This document shows, in pieces, positions 31,769-43,450 of a DNA stretch of 64,000 bases. How positions within the stretch are numbered: the first letter of the stretch is position 1; every line of letters starts with the position of its first letter. The notes under the pieces are model-generated. The model had not been told where the DNA came from. It worked only from the letters and a program-made list of their open reading frames with translations, and made no database searches. The translations under genes and the position numbers were made by a program. The stretch is from positions 22,251,484 through 22,315,483 of the forward strand of contig CM043968.1 of assembly GCA_014529385.2 (NCBI GenBank), given 5' to 3'. Source of the stretch: Adiantum capillus-veneris (taxonomy: Eukaryota > Streptophyta > Polypodiopsida > Polypodiales > Pteridaceae).

Positions 31769-33883
31769 GGGGGGGGGGGGGGGATCGACACCAAGGTTGC
31801 GTCAGTAGGCTCGTGACTCGAGAGGAGCCCACATTTTGAATCTCGCAATTTTCTTTTGACAGAGGAGAAAAGAAGAGGGACAAGTAGGGAGAAAAAGGGG
31901 GAAGGGAATGCTTGACGTGACCTCAACGCGTTCACACGTAGCATACATTATGAAACGCCACCTTCAAAATCCCTTACAGCAAATACGGAGCATTACACAT
32001 GTAAATGATCACACACAACTGAAAAGACGCAGAACAAGGAAACACACACGGTAGACAGCATCCGGTAAAATAAAAAAACTAATCAGAAGGCCTTCAATCC
32101 ATGGTTGCTGCATATCTTGACTGCCCTGCCTTTAGATCCCTTTCCCTCTCAACTGTCAATGATCACAAGCAATACAGGCAAGTCATAACGCGAGCGACAA
32201 GAAACCATTCCAAACAGTTCCATGCATTTACACAAACAAATGCACCCAATTGCCAGCAAACGAAAACGTTCCCACCATCTAGAAATCTGTAAACATACTC
32301 GGAAAAAAAGACATCGGAACGTGGTCAACAAGACGATTGAAAACACAGTCAACAACATGAAATCACATCAAAGCCTTCAGAAACCTTTTGCCGTGCGATG
32401 CACCTACCACCAGCAAAAGTAATCTTTACACATGCTTGAGAAAAAATACCAGAAAACAGCGAACAACACTATCCAGAACACAGCTTCATGATCTGAAAAA
32501 CAGAGATTGCGGTGAAGAAAAGAAAGCCGAGTCCCACCCTGACGTTGCCTGGCTTTTCTTTTGTATCAGCTTTTCTAAATGAGCATGGACTTCATTATTA
32601 ACTCACCCATACACAGAGGTTTTCCCCTTTCCACACCTTGGCTGATGAGAGGCCATGCACCAACCAATTAAAGTAACACCAGCCAAAACTCGAAAAGGAC
32701 AACACTAAACATCCCCGACAAAGCACAGGCCAGATCCAGCCATTTCATACTTGCAAGAGTCATGTAACGATTCTTTAATGGTCCATTACTGTGAACCATA
32801 CACTGCACACACTATCCCAAGAACCCATTCTCAATCTAACTGAACCAGCATTTAGCCTCTTCTTGGCTTCAAGAAGATATCTCAAACCCAAAAAGCCAGC
32901 TGTGACACCCAGAATCGAGCAAGTCAACCACACAAACAACCAACCACATTACAAACAGTCCCCCAATACCTGTGTCCAACAACTTGCAACACAAGAGATT
33001 GTTATTACTTCGAAGAGCAGCCTAATTAACGAAATTACCCACCTGTATAAGGTATGCATGCAAGACCTGAACATGATCTATAAAATGATCTTGTGTATGC
33101 AAATGAGCTCATGCTCTGCTCACAAGCACTCGCGTCCCAAGAACAAACATTACTTTTTGAACACCTGAAAATCCTACTGAAATTGACGCTTGAAGAGCAT
33201 GCCTTGAGCGCAGCACAAGCTGATCCACCGCCTCAGAAAGAGCCACATAACCCCTGCACTCTTTCCCCTTTCTGCCAACACTCATCGAGCAACTCCAATC
33301 GCGGTGGCTTCATCTGTCGCGTAGGATTATGAGAAACTATCAAACTCAAATAACAAGCACAAAGCAAAAGAAGTAACCTATCAGCAACCCTACGCGGGTG
33401 TGTTGATGTTCACACCCAGAACCCTACAATGCATCAAGCCCTAATTTTATACACAGCCAGTTTTCTCATCGTCCTTGTTCTTAGAAGCTGTGGCTCAACG
33501 ATCGGGGCATCTTTCTTAGAGCAGAAACGGTAAGTGGCGAGAGGTTTGTGAATTCATAAGCTTGTGAGCAGATCTAGGTTACACACAAGAAGGAAAAACC
33601 CCCTGATGCTGGTTGAGAACAAAATTTCTTTCTGTACTCTTTAGCTTCTTCTTCTAGAAGCTGTGTGTGAGCGTGCCTGCGACCCTTAACTCAACAATTT
33701 GATGTTGCACACTAGGTTAGTCCGCAAAGAACGTCATGTGTCTGAAAGAAAAACGAGATGAATTGTGCTTGCAAGGACTCCACAAACTCTTTTTTGGCAA
33801 GGCAGTATGATGAGGTAATTTCTCCTCACATATTCTGCTTAATTTCCTTTAAATAAATCGAATCACCTACTCTCTCAACTGAT

Positions 33884-33997
33884 TATGAACAAAAGTAAAC
33901 CCACCTTGAGACAGAAAGCAAAAGGAAAATAAATTGAGGCTATGAACAAAAGTAAAGGCACCTTTAGACAGAAAGTAAAAGGAAAATAAATTGAGGC
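33884..33997. repeat. 57-bp tandem duplication
   Basis: TATGAACAAAAGTAAA... to ...AAATAAATTGAGGC occurs at 33884-33940 and 33941-33997 with a few substitutions. Confidence 0.9.
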
Positions 33998-34639
33998 TAT
34001 GATCTTCAACCCTTCATTCCCTACACACAGGGCAATGGACTTCAACACAATGATATTTCTATGATGTGCCTTCAATTACTACATAGACGAGACAACAACC
34101 ATGAATCAGTTTCGCATGACAGTGCATGGAAGGATCAAAACACAACAGAAGACATGCTCAAGAAAGAGAGCAACACCTTACACGCAGGCCTCGAAAACAG
34201 TCGACAATTACAACCTTAGAAATGGTGAATTTAAAGCCCTTGCAGTCCATAGCCAGATTTGGGAATCACATGCAACTGCATCACGCAATGATGAGCCAAC
34301 TCCACCGAAGCAATCTGGGGAGAATTGGCACAGCATGGCGTCGTCACACAGGCTGTAGAGACCGAACCTTCCATCGCAATCAGCGTCGACTTCATTCCCT
34401 GCACCACCGCCAGCAAGGAGCCTCCACGAGCGAGAGACGGCAGAAGACCAGGTCCACAGCCCCTTGAATCGGGACGCGGACACGCGCGAAATAGAAGAAC
34501 ACAGAAGGGGCCTCTGCCTTCATGCATCTCACGCGCCAGAGAAAGAGCCCGTAACCACGTGGATTCCCAAATAAGGATAAAAGCAGGCCTAAACTTCAAC
34601 CAATAGGAAACCGACACGTGTGTGCCCCAAGTTCAAGGC

Positions 34640-34765
34640 AAACGCTAAGGCTGCCAGTATGGCAGGCCAATAACCCTGCCACGGGGGCGTCGAGGCTCGA
34701 ACCCATGACGTAATTGAAGTGGGGTTTAAGACCAAAACCCCAGAGCGGGCATGCCTGACACCTAC
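34640..34765 (-). mobile_element. Weak SINE-like sequence upstream of the PPR gene
   Basis: The minus strand contains GGTTCGAGCCT (34693-34703), which fits a Pol III B box. A possible but poor A box TGGTCTTAAACC lies about 35 nt upstream. The A box fails at key positions, so this may be only a fragment or chance. Confidence 0.25.
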
Positions 34766-34785
34766 AGCCGAGATGGACGTTGAGC

Positions 34786-34882
34786 ATGAGACGCCCCATT
34801 CTTCAGCCTGCGAAGAGCTCGCCACTGTCAGTTTCTAGCCAAGCTCTTTGCTGGCCTTGCAAGGGCTTTTCTTCAGTTTCAG
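34786..34882 (+). CDS. Possible first exon of the PPR gene (organelle transit peptide)
   Basis: An ATG at 34786 opens MRRPILQPAKSSPLSVSSQA, rich in Arg, Lys, Ser and Pro and without acidic residues, as expected for a mitochondrial or plastid transit peptide. A candidate donor TTTCAG|GTTTGTT follows at 34882. The main PPR frame 300 bp downstream has no ATG in its first 190 or so residues, so an upstream start exon is needed. The exact splice pair and phase were not resolved, so the link is inference. Confidence 0.35.
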
Positions 34883-35173
34883 GTTTGTTTCTCCCTGAGT
34901 GTTCATGCGGGTTCCCTCTCATGCTGTTGATTCCAGTAGTTTTGAACAGGAAGAGCGCCTCTTTCATGGCAGGATTACTTTCCTGACGCTATTGAATTTT
35001 GGGATTGCGGCTTGACCCAGGTTAGTGTACCGAGCAACACACACACACACACACACATTAGTCTGCTTTCACTAAACGGTAACATGTAGCTTCTTTTTCG
35101 AAGGGTATGTTAACCTTCCGTGACTAAACTTGTTTCGGGCTACTAAACTTGTGCTTATCCAACTGTGTGATGG

Positions 35174-36775
35174 TTGATCACCTCACAGTCGTCTTCGAAT
35201 GCGGAACATCAGCTGATCAAGGAGTCTTTGGGAATCACTCGTGGATGTCATGCGGTGCATGGAATCAAAGTTGCATTAGAAGGAACATTTTTCGAGCGAA
35301 AAGATGGTGGGAATCCTCTCAGGCAAGGACAACTTTTTACCTCTGACGTCTCTCACCTATGCAAAACAAGGTCAAAGGATGTGATCAAGCCTCAGCTTCT
35401 CAGGGAAATCAGCTCGCATCTTTTGAATAAGGCTCAGCTTCTTGGACACAACAGCAGGGAAGAGGGGGCAATTTTTAGCAGTGATTTGAGTGCACTTGAT
35501 GATAAGAAAACATCATATTCAACAGATGATTTTATATGCATTTTACAGAAGTGCAAAGTTCGCAGAGACCTCTTGCTTGCAAAATGCGTGCACACTCACA
35601 TACGCCACGCTGGGTTAGAAACTCATCGAGCTGTTGGAAACCATCTTGTGCCTGTGTTTGTGGAATGTGGTAGTCTGCCTGATGCCCAAGCTGTTTTTGA
35701 CAAGTTGGAATACAGAAATGTGTATTCCTGGACTTCCCTCCTCGTGGGATATATACAACATGGAGAGCTGGTGCATGCTATGGAACTCTATGAGAAGATG
35801 CAAGAGGAAGGTGTTTCTCCAAGCAGCTTTACGCTCGTGGCTTTAGTGAAAGTTTGTACAGCATTGAGGGAGATGGAAAGGGGTCAAAAAATACACACAC
35901 ATATTGTTCAAAGAGGATTTGAGAGTGATGTAATAGTCGGTAGCACGCTCATCGACATGTATTCAAAATTCTGCTCGGTGCAGGAGGCGCAAAAAGTATT
36001 TGACAGGTTATTGACTAGAAATGTGGTGGCCTGGAGCGCCTTGACAGCAGCGTATGCTGAATTTGGAGATGGGCAGGCGGCACTGAAATGCTTTGAGCAG
36101 ATGCTTTCTGATGGTGTCATTCCTAATGCCGTCACATTCTTAAGTGTTCTCAAAGCTTGTAACAGTGCAGGTCTAATCAAAAGGGGCCAAGACATACACT
36201 CACAAATTGTAGACAAGGGACTTGAGAAAGAACTGTACGTGGGAAACACTCTGATTGACATGTATTCCAAAGGTGGCTCCCTGTCAGATGCAAGGGATGT
36301 TTTCGACAAGCTTTTGCTTCGGGACGTCTCATCTTGGAATGTAATGATACAAGGCTACAGCATGAACCATGACAATGAATCAGCTCTGCAGCTCTTTGAA
36401 AGTATGCGGACATTGGGAGTTCAACCGGATGCGGTCACATTTTCATGCGTTTTGAGTGCATGCAGCCGTGCAAATTTGTTAGTTAAGGGTCAAGAACTGT
36501 TCAAGGTGATGAGGGAAATTTATGGTATTGTTCCGTCAGCAGATCATATCAATTGCATGGTGGATCTACTTGCTCGAGCAGGACATGTGGCCGAGGCAGA
36601 GAAGCTAGTTAACTCCAGTCCAAACCCAGCTTTAGACACATGCAGAGCTTTGCTTAGTGCATGTAAAAAGTTTGTAAGAGTAGAGGTAGGGGAAAGATGT
36701 TTTTATGGTGGTTTGAGTAAATGTATCTTGGATGGGTGCAATGCAACACTCAAACACCAGATTGCGTTTATCTAA
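35174..36775 (+). CDS. PLS-class pentatricopeptide repeat protein, probably organellar RNA-binding
   Basis: PPR proteins bind organellar transcripts with one repeat per base and act in RNA editing, splicing or stability. The open frame covers 533 residues. Residues 1-115 are not repeats; from about 117 on there are successive PPR units of the P, L and S types, with signatures CVHTHIRHAGLETHRAVGNH, RNVYSWTSLLVGYIQHGE, GVSPSSFTLVALVKVCTALR, GSTLIDMYSKFCSVQEAQKV, GVIPNAVTFLSVLKACNSAG, GNTLIDMYSKGGSLSDARDV and GVQPDAVTFSCVLSACSRAN, ending in MVDLLARAGHVAEAEKLVNS and RALLSACKKFVRVEVGERC, the start of an E motif. The frame opens with TTG and no early ATG, so the true start is probably an upstream exon (see 34786); a splice acceptor CTCACAG ends at about 35188. 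The E motif then runs into unrelated residues and a stop, with no E+/DYW in frame. It is the only host-like gene in the window. Confidence 0.85.
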   Translation: MITSQSSSNAEHQLIKESLGITRGCHAVHGIKVALEGTFFERKDGGNPLRQGQLFTSDVSHLCKTRSKDVIKPQLLREISSHLLNKAQLLGHNSREEGAIFSSDLSALDDKKTSYSTDDFICILQKCKVRRDLLLAKCVHTHIRHAGLETHRAVGNHLVPVFVECGSLPDAQAVFDKLEYRNVYSWTSLLVGYIQHGELVHAMELYEKMQEEGVSPSSFTLVALVKVCTALREMERGQKIHTHIVQRGFESDVIVGSTLIDMYSKFCSVQEAQKVFDRLLTRNVVAWSALTAAYAEFGDGQAALKCFEQMLSDGVIPNAVTFLSVLKACNSAGLIKRGQDIHSQIVDKGLEKELYVGNTLIDMYSKGGSLSDARDVFDKLLLRDVSSWNVMIQGYSMNHDNESALQLFESMRTLGVQPDAVTFSCVLSACSRANLLVKGQELFKVMREIYGIVPSADHINCMVDLLARAGHVAEAEKLVNSSPNPALDTCRALLSACKKFVRVEVGERCFYGGLSKCILDGCNATLKHQIAFI

Positions 36776-37000
36776 TCTTGAGATACAGCATTGCAATTTG
36801 CGCCTCCTTCAAAAGGCAAGGTTGGGGCGTCATCGATGTGGATTCAGGGCTTGCAGTGGAAAACAAGTCCTTGAAGAGCTTCTTGTTCATGGTAGCCTTC
36901 AGATGAGTCACATATGTTGGGAACTTGCTAGGGTCGAGCTGAAAACTCAAACAGAGTTTGTCGAAAGATGTATTCATGAGTCGTGACATGATGTATTCAT
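36700..37000 (+). pseudogene. Possible decayed E+/DYW tail of the PPR gene
   Basis: Beyond the stop at 36773-36775, one frame reads FKRQGWGVIDVDSGLA, like the PG-box-type start of DYW domains, and another reads ELLVHGSLQMSHICWELARV, which recalls the region after it. If so, one or two frameshifts near 36690 and 36870 have cut the deaminase domain from the PPR array. No HxE or CxxC deaminase residues can be seen, so this is weak. The rest, to about 38880, holds no supportable gene. Confidence 0.3.
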
Positions 37001-38899
37001 GCTCTGAGCAGAGTGGCATCCCTCCTCTTTTGGCAACCATGTGCCATAATTTCTGCTTTGGATAGGGAGAGAAGATTTCACGTCTGCTGCTATTTTCTTC
37101 ATCACGGTCACACCAAAAATGGTGCCCACGGGGCCACGACCAAGGAGAGTCTGCAATGAAATACTCCAATGTGCTCGAGGACTATTAATTCGAGGACTTA
37201 GTCATGCTGCACGTGCTTATTCCAGGCCATGCCCAAGAATGGGCATTGGCAGGATGTGTGCTTTTACAGATATATATGTGGTTTTTTGATTGTGTGTTTT
37301 CTGCAAGTGTTTTTGCCCGGATTATAGTTTATTAGTACGGACCCATTTCAACCTTACGAATGTGTATATGACGTATAACTGCGTGCAGTGTGGACAGGTA
37401 GTTTCTGAATTTTGATGGCACTATTGTTTCTCAGGAACTGTTAGAAATACCTCGGTTTCCATAGCTTGTAGACCTTCAAAGCTATCAAGAGATGGAGGGT
37501 TCTCGAAGCTTTTCAGCAGTATTTGGGCCGGGACGTATCTGTGGATGTAGCCAAAATTGCTGGACACAAGCTCTTCTGATTAGAAATGACTTACTCTCTT
37601 CTTTTACAATACGTTCTCTCATTATGGGTCCCTTAAATCATAATATAAGAACTTAGTGGTTCGTTGCGCTGCTGATTTGGTTTTCGCAAGTCTTTAATTC
37701 ACCAAGATATGGCAGGTGATGTCTTCAACAGGTGAGGTAATCAAAATGAAGGACAGTCATGAACAGTGGATAGCACGTGTGTGTGCTGCATCTATACACA
37801 CCATTTTCTTGTCTGACCATATATATTTGCGTCATTTTTTGCTGCCATTGCCATCTCCATTGTTGATAGAGTCATCAGTCATCACTCGTGAGAATCAAGA
37901 GAGAAACTGGAATGATGCCATTGACATCTGTATGTGTGGAAGCGTTTACAGTTAGAATCTTCCCTTCCATGAGCATGTTGTCTGACAACGAGGGTTGTGC
38001 ATGGACACCTCAAAGCAAACACACCACAATCCTCTCAAGGAATTGCTATGGATGTTGGCATGCGACGGATGAAAATGAAGAGAAATTGTCTGTTAGAGTC
38101 GCAACTTGTGATTGCAAAACACAAAAATGCTCTAGTTTAGGGCAGTACTAAAACCTACAACTCTTCTTTGTGCAGATGATGGCCCAATTTTCCATCTTCT
38201 CTCACAACGACATGAACTACAGCCTCGTGAGGAACTTACTTCAAATTACTTCCTCCAGCAAATTCCATTCCATTAAATTTGTTACATGTCGAGAGTGGTC
38301 CAATCCCAACCCACCTTTCATCAGACATGCTTGGCAGAGGTCTTGTTTATTCTATCCATGAGAGCACAAGACTACTTAGGTCTTCATGTTTGTGATGTGT
38401 AAAATAGTGAAGTATTCGGATTAACGATATGAACAAGTGCCTCTATGTCCACCCACTAGGGTTCATTCATGATGTTTTGCATAAATTGTCTTGCATCGGG
38501 CACACAAGCATGCTCGTGATTGCATCTATTTTCCCCCTTGGAAAGTGCAATTGTTGTTGTATTTGTTCAAGTTCCAATTGTTTTCCCATCAAGCTACTCA
38601 AGTAAGGGTAGAAGCATGGTAAGGTGGGCCACTTTTTTCCAAGAGAAGAATTATTTTAACATTTTAAAACTATTTTAGTAGCACATTGTATGTAGCCAAT
38701 ATAGGGGCTTCTTTGATATTTATGTTTTCTTGGTAGTAGGTTGGCTGGATGCACATGGGTAACAAGGGTGAAAGGTGATACTTCCCTCGCTTTCTGAACA
38801 CTTCCTCTTTCCTAGACATTCCATTTGAAATGTGAGCTTCGGGATGTTGTTGGACACTTGGGCATTGCTATCCCTTGTTTTGGGCTTGAGACAATGCCC

Positions 38900-39499
38900 A
38901 AGTGTTGGATTTTGCATTTGCAGGTCTCAAGCAGCGTATTTGTTACCATGAGGAGACGACCCTACCATCACAGAGGACTGGATCGAGGACTTTCATTGCT
39001 ATGGACACAAATTTCCCATCTTGACCACCCCCTAGCCTTAAGCCTTTCAATTGGACTAAAGGGAAACCCAATAGCAGTCAAGTGCTTATGAATTTTCTCA
39101 TACCATGCATGGTGCTTGCTTAAGGCTAGGTTTGGTGCATCCAAAAACCTCTCTCCTTGCAGACTCGATGCCCAATCATCATCTTTACCACCGCATCGTC
39201 TGAACCAAGCCTAAGTCCATACAAAGCCTTCCCCAATCAACATACCGTATGTTGTTCACCTTTAATGGAAAAACCAGGTGATTGTTTGACATAAACCTTC
39301 TAATGTAAGTCACCCATAAACTTGTGTGTCTTGCTTGCTCTATAAAATTAAACAAGAAAGTTAAAACGTTCATTTCATCCAACAACACATCTAGTGGAGG
39401 GAGGGAATAATAATGATTCTTCTTAGTGCCATGTGATAAATGCCTCACGGTCTTAATATGGTCATGAGAGGCTAATCTAGAAAGTGAGCAATTGGCCAT
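38900..39499 (-). pseudogene. Ty1/copia reverse transcriptase remnant
   Basis: On the minus strand the frame around 39190-39320 reads FMGDLH, stop, KVYVKQSPGFSIKGEQH, TVC, stop, LGKALYGLRL. This is the copia RT series NAFL-GDL-EEVYM-QPPGF followed by KALYGLKQAPRAW. Further on (about 39030-39140), SKHHAWYEKIHKHLTAIGF matches the segment after KQAPRAWY. About 100 bp of unrelated sequence separate the two halves. There is no YVDD box that I can read. Stops show it is dead; no LTRs were found. Confidence 0.7.
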
Positions 39500-40195
39500 G
39501 ATTTTCCAATTGAATTACTACCTACATGTCATTCTACTGAAAATTGGTGTCAAGCCATTAATTTAGGAGCCTTGATCCCAAAAAGACTTCTTTTTTTCCA
39601 TCAAGGCGAGAGAAATTTAAATTAGAAGAAAAGAGACTTTTTTGGTGCCAGTGGTGTGAAGCCTTTAGTCAATAGCAATAGATTTAGATAACCTTAACCA
39701 AATAGTTCAATTTCCAAGTCTAGTGGACATAGCTACCATTCGTAAATCTTTAAGACAACCAAAAGATTTAAAGATCTAGCAATCTATATCTATACTATAC
39801 TTATGCAGCTTAAAAATTTCAAGCAAGAAGGAGACATCCACGTGTTATGCATTGGTTCACTTCACAAAAGTTTAGACCAAACATCTAATGTAAAATGCAA
39901 AAGTGAAGGGTCAAATTTGACATGCATAGGGAAATGAAAAGTCTTTTAAAATGTACAATGTAAAGATGAAAGACTTTCAACTATACATAGAATAAATGTA
40001 TAAATTTAGTTTCACTCCACCTAAGCAAGTAAACATAAATTTGGTGGAGATTTTGTTATTTAATAAAAAATTGATTTTTAATGATATATTTGGCTTTGTT
40101 TTATCAAGGGGTTTTTTTCAATACCAATATTGATACCTTTTATAAATTTGTGTAAGTTTTTATTTTTAAAAGCGATTGAAAAAAAGGAGAACGCT

Positions 40196-40271
40196 CGCAT
40201 GTCCGCGCATCAATTTAGGTCGGTCTCGCTTTGAGGGCATGCATTCAAAGGTAGGGGTTGTCATCTACATT

Positions 40272-40305
<34 letters not shown>

Positions 40306-40615
40306 TTTACGATTGAGCTCATGGAGACTCCTACTCACTAGGGACACCCTTGCCCTTAAGACATTGTTATTTTCTTAATATTATCATGTATTTTCAAAAG
40401 AATAGCTAATATTTTTTCCATATAAAACAAAAAAAATGTCTTGAAATGGGTAAAATGTTTGAAAAAAAACAACCCTAACATTGGCATCTCAAATGAGGAG
40501 AGATATTTCCCAATTGGGGGCCCTTTTATCAAGTCAGAGTTATTAAATCCTTTTTATTTTTGAGAGTTAAACCATGTGCCACCCTAAAAAATCTATAAAA
40601 TTTCTATATTATGAT

Positions 40616-40667
<52 letters not shown>

Positions 40668-40791
40668 TAACTAATGTCAAACATCTATCCCTAGGAAAAA
40701 AGGAGAAGGTTTGACTGTTTGTGAGTCCACTTCATTTTGTATCGCTTTGGGGACATGCATGCAAATGATAGGTTGTTTTACATGTCATTGG

Positions 40792-40849
<58 letters not shown>

Positions 40850-41162
40850 TCCATCAAGTTCATGGGGACTCCTGCTCACCAAGGGGACCCTTGCCAATTT
40901 CCAAGAAATTATTATTTTCTTGGAATTATAGTGTATTTTTGAGAGAGTGGCTAACATTTTCTCCCATAGAAAACAAAAAAATACCTTAAAAGGGGTAAAA
41001 TGTACGTAAAAAATCAGCCGTGACACTAGCATCCCAAATGAGAAGAGAGATTGCCCAGCTGATAGGCCTTTTACCTGTTCAAATATATTTTATCCCCTTC
41101 TATTTTTAGGAGTTAAACTATGGGTCCCCTTGGCAAGTAGGAGTCCCCATAAACTTGATGGA

Positions 41163-41214
<52 letters not shown>

Positions 41215-41295
41215 GACCAATGACATGTGTAACAACCCTTGGTGAAATTGACAAGGGTCCCCTTGGTGAGTAGGAGTCCCCATGAACTTGATGGA

Positions 41296-41355
<60 letters not shown>

Positions 41356-41415
41356 GACCAATGACATGTGTAACAACCCCATCATTTGCATGCATGTCCC
41401 CATGAACTTGATGGA

Positions 41416-41455
<40 letters not shown>

Positions 41456-41880
41456 GACCAATGACATGTGTAACAACCCTATCATTTGCATGCATGAGTC
41501 GACTTCATTTTGTATCGCTTTGGGGACATGCATGCAAATGATGAGGTTGTTACACATGTCATTGGTCATGAGAGAGAGAGAGAGAGAGAGATTGTTCCAT
41601 CAAGTTCATGGGGACTCCTACTCACCAAGGGGACCCTTGCCAATTTCCAAGAAATTATTATTTTCTTGGAATTATAATGTATTTTTGAGAGAGTGGCTAA
41701 CATTTTCTCCCATAGAAAACAAAAAAATACCTTAAAATGGGTAAAATGTACGTAAAAAATCAACCGCGACACTAGCATCCCAAATGAGAAGAGAGATTGC
41801 CCAACTGACAGGCCTTTTACCTGTTCAAATATATTTTATCCCCTTCTATTTTTAGGAGTTAAACTATGTGCCACCCTTTA
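40196..41880. repeat. Array of (GA/CT)n cassettes in both orientations
   Basis: A unit with a (GA)n core, preceded by GGGGACATGCATGCAAATGA...CATGTCATTGG and followed by ATTGTTCCATCAAGTTCATG, occurs at 40711-41117 and 41494-41880 (near-identical for about 370 bp) and in diverged form at 40196-40600. Between them the core occurs three times inverted as (CT)n (41167-41212, 41301-41352, 41421-41452), each flanked by AACTTGATGGAA(C/T)AAT and CATGACCAATGACATGTGTA. The last inverted core and the next direct unit (41397-41496 against 41526-41620) form a long hairpin-capable inverted repeat. A (CA)n tract is at 40619-40656. Confidence 0.9.
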
Positions 41881-41916
41881 AAATTCATAAATTCTCTCAA
41901 TTATGACGAGCCTAAG

Positions 41917-42038
<122 letters not shown>

Positions 42039-42049
42039 AGAGGTTGATT

Positions 42050-43450
42050 CCAAGACGAGGGGTGGAGGAAAGCGTTGAAGGCGAGAAAAATCAAAGTGGA
42101 AGACAAGCGAACCCAAGGTGGGGTGTGCCAATTCGAAGAATCCAAAGGGAGGGAATAGGTGGGAAAAAGGCAAGCAAACCCACGTCGGTGTGTGCACAAA
42201 TCCAAAGTGGAACAAGAAAATCCAAGGTAGCAAAGGCAAAACGAGGAGAAAAATCTTGATGATATTTGAAGGTTTTTACCTCGAATTTCTCTAGGATTTG
42301 TGCTAAGCTTGGGTTTTTTTCTCGCCTTCCAGGTATAATTTATGGCTAAGTTTCAAAATTGATTGGTAGGATTACACTAAACCTAAGTTTACTTTGAGCA
42401 TTTGCATACAATACAATGCTTTTTTCACAAAAGTTTAAAAACCGACATATAGGAAAATTTGCAGCAAATCAGATGAGCAAAATCAATGTGAAAGACAAGT
42501 GTTTTTGCTAGAGAACCCAAGGCGGCATGCACGAATCCGATATGACGAGAAAATTTGAGATGGCAAAAAGGGGGAGCGAACCCAAGGCAGCATGCACGAA
42601 TCCGAAGTGGCACGAGCAAAACTGAGGTGTCAAAGGCAAGAGGCAGAGAAAATTTACACTAAATTTCTTTAGGCTTTGTGTTAAACTTGGTTTTTTTTCT
42701 TGCCTTCAAGTTAGAATTTTGTTGTTAAATCTATATTAGCTTCAAAAGAATACAATCCCGTCACGTTAATATAAATTCTCTCACTCACAATTGTGAGCAT
42801 AGCCAAAAAAAAAAGAATTTATGGCTAAACCTCAAAATTTATAGGTAAACCTAAGTTTACTTTGAGCATTTGCACACAATACAATGTTTTTTCAACAAAG
42901 TTTAAAAACCGACTTATTGAAAATTAAAGGCAATTTTGCTATGTTTCATCAATGATTTTTCCCTAAAATTTGTAGGTTTTCTCATCTTCAAAACTAGAAT
43001 TTAGAGGTGGATTTCAAATTTTCATATGTGAGAATACACAAAACTTGTGTTTTTCTTTCAAGCAATCTGATAGCCACTTATATACACAATGCTTTTGCTG
43101 AGACACTTGGTAAACATGCATATGAAAAATTTTAGACGCAATCTACTTCTACTATATGAGCATTGGAAGCTTTGTATTTGAAAACAAATCCGAGGTTTAA
43201 CGTTGACTCACAAGCAAAACCGAGGCAGAAGGTGAACTTGAACCCAAGGCGGCGTGACCGAATCCAAAGCAGCACGAGGAATCTGAGGTGGGAGGGCAGA
43301 TTTAGATGTGAATCTCAAAATTTATATGTGGAATTCTGGTAAAATCAGGGTTTCTTCTCACCTTCAATTAGCATTTAGAGGTAAATCTCAAAATTTGTAC
43401 GTAGGATTACACTAAATCTAGATTTTCTTTGAGCATTCATATACAACTTC
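42050..43450. repeat. Degenerate tandem array, units of about 350 bp
   Basis: Two landmarks recur in order. The first is GAACCCAAGGCGGCATGCAC with GAATCCGAAGTGGCACGAG (near 42105, 42510, 42573 and 43237). The second is a segment with TTTCTCTAGGATTTGTG..., AATTTATGGCTAA..TC, GGATTACACTAAACCTAAGT and TTTGAGCATT (near 42280, 42660, 42960 and 43330). Units are incomplete and diverged. One is interrupted by a small LINE copy at 42720-42813. Confidence 0.75.
42720..42813 (+). mobile_element. Tiny 5'-truncated LINE copy with 7-bp target duplication
   Basis: The inserted stretch ends CTCACTCACAATTGTGAG CATAGCC plus poly-A and is flanked by AGAATTT at 42713-42719 and 42814-42820. The same 3' end, including the stem-loop CTCAC(A/G)ATTGTGAG and poly-A, terminates the larger LINE at 46644. 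The unfilled arrangement is visible in neighbouring units of the array. Confidence 0.7.

Larger units (their letters stand above)
31005..34785. other. Gene-poor stretch with purine microsatellites
   Basis: No convincing gene is seen; short ORFs here have no protein-like features. Purine tracts are at 31482-31504, 31582-31643 (G9-(AG)n-G16) and 31723-31783 ((AG)n followed by 26 G). A 57-bp tandem duplication lies at 33884-33997. The GC-richer part at about 34300-34780, just before the PPR gene, may be its promoter region, but no specific element can be assigned. Confidence 0.6.

Noticed and set aside
34231-34617. GC-rich minus-strand ORFs of 91-128 residues upstream of the PPR gene
   Set aside because: Overlapping frames on both strands, no motifs and Cys/Arg/Ser-rich composition; likely shadows of GC-rich upstream DNA.
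39185-39499. An intact 104-residue minus-strand gene
   Set aside because: The neighbouring frame gives the copia RT series; this ORF is its shadow or shifted frame.
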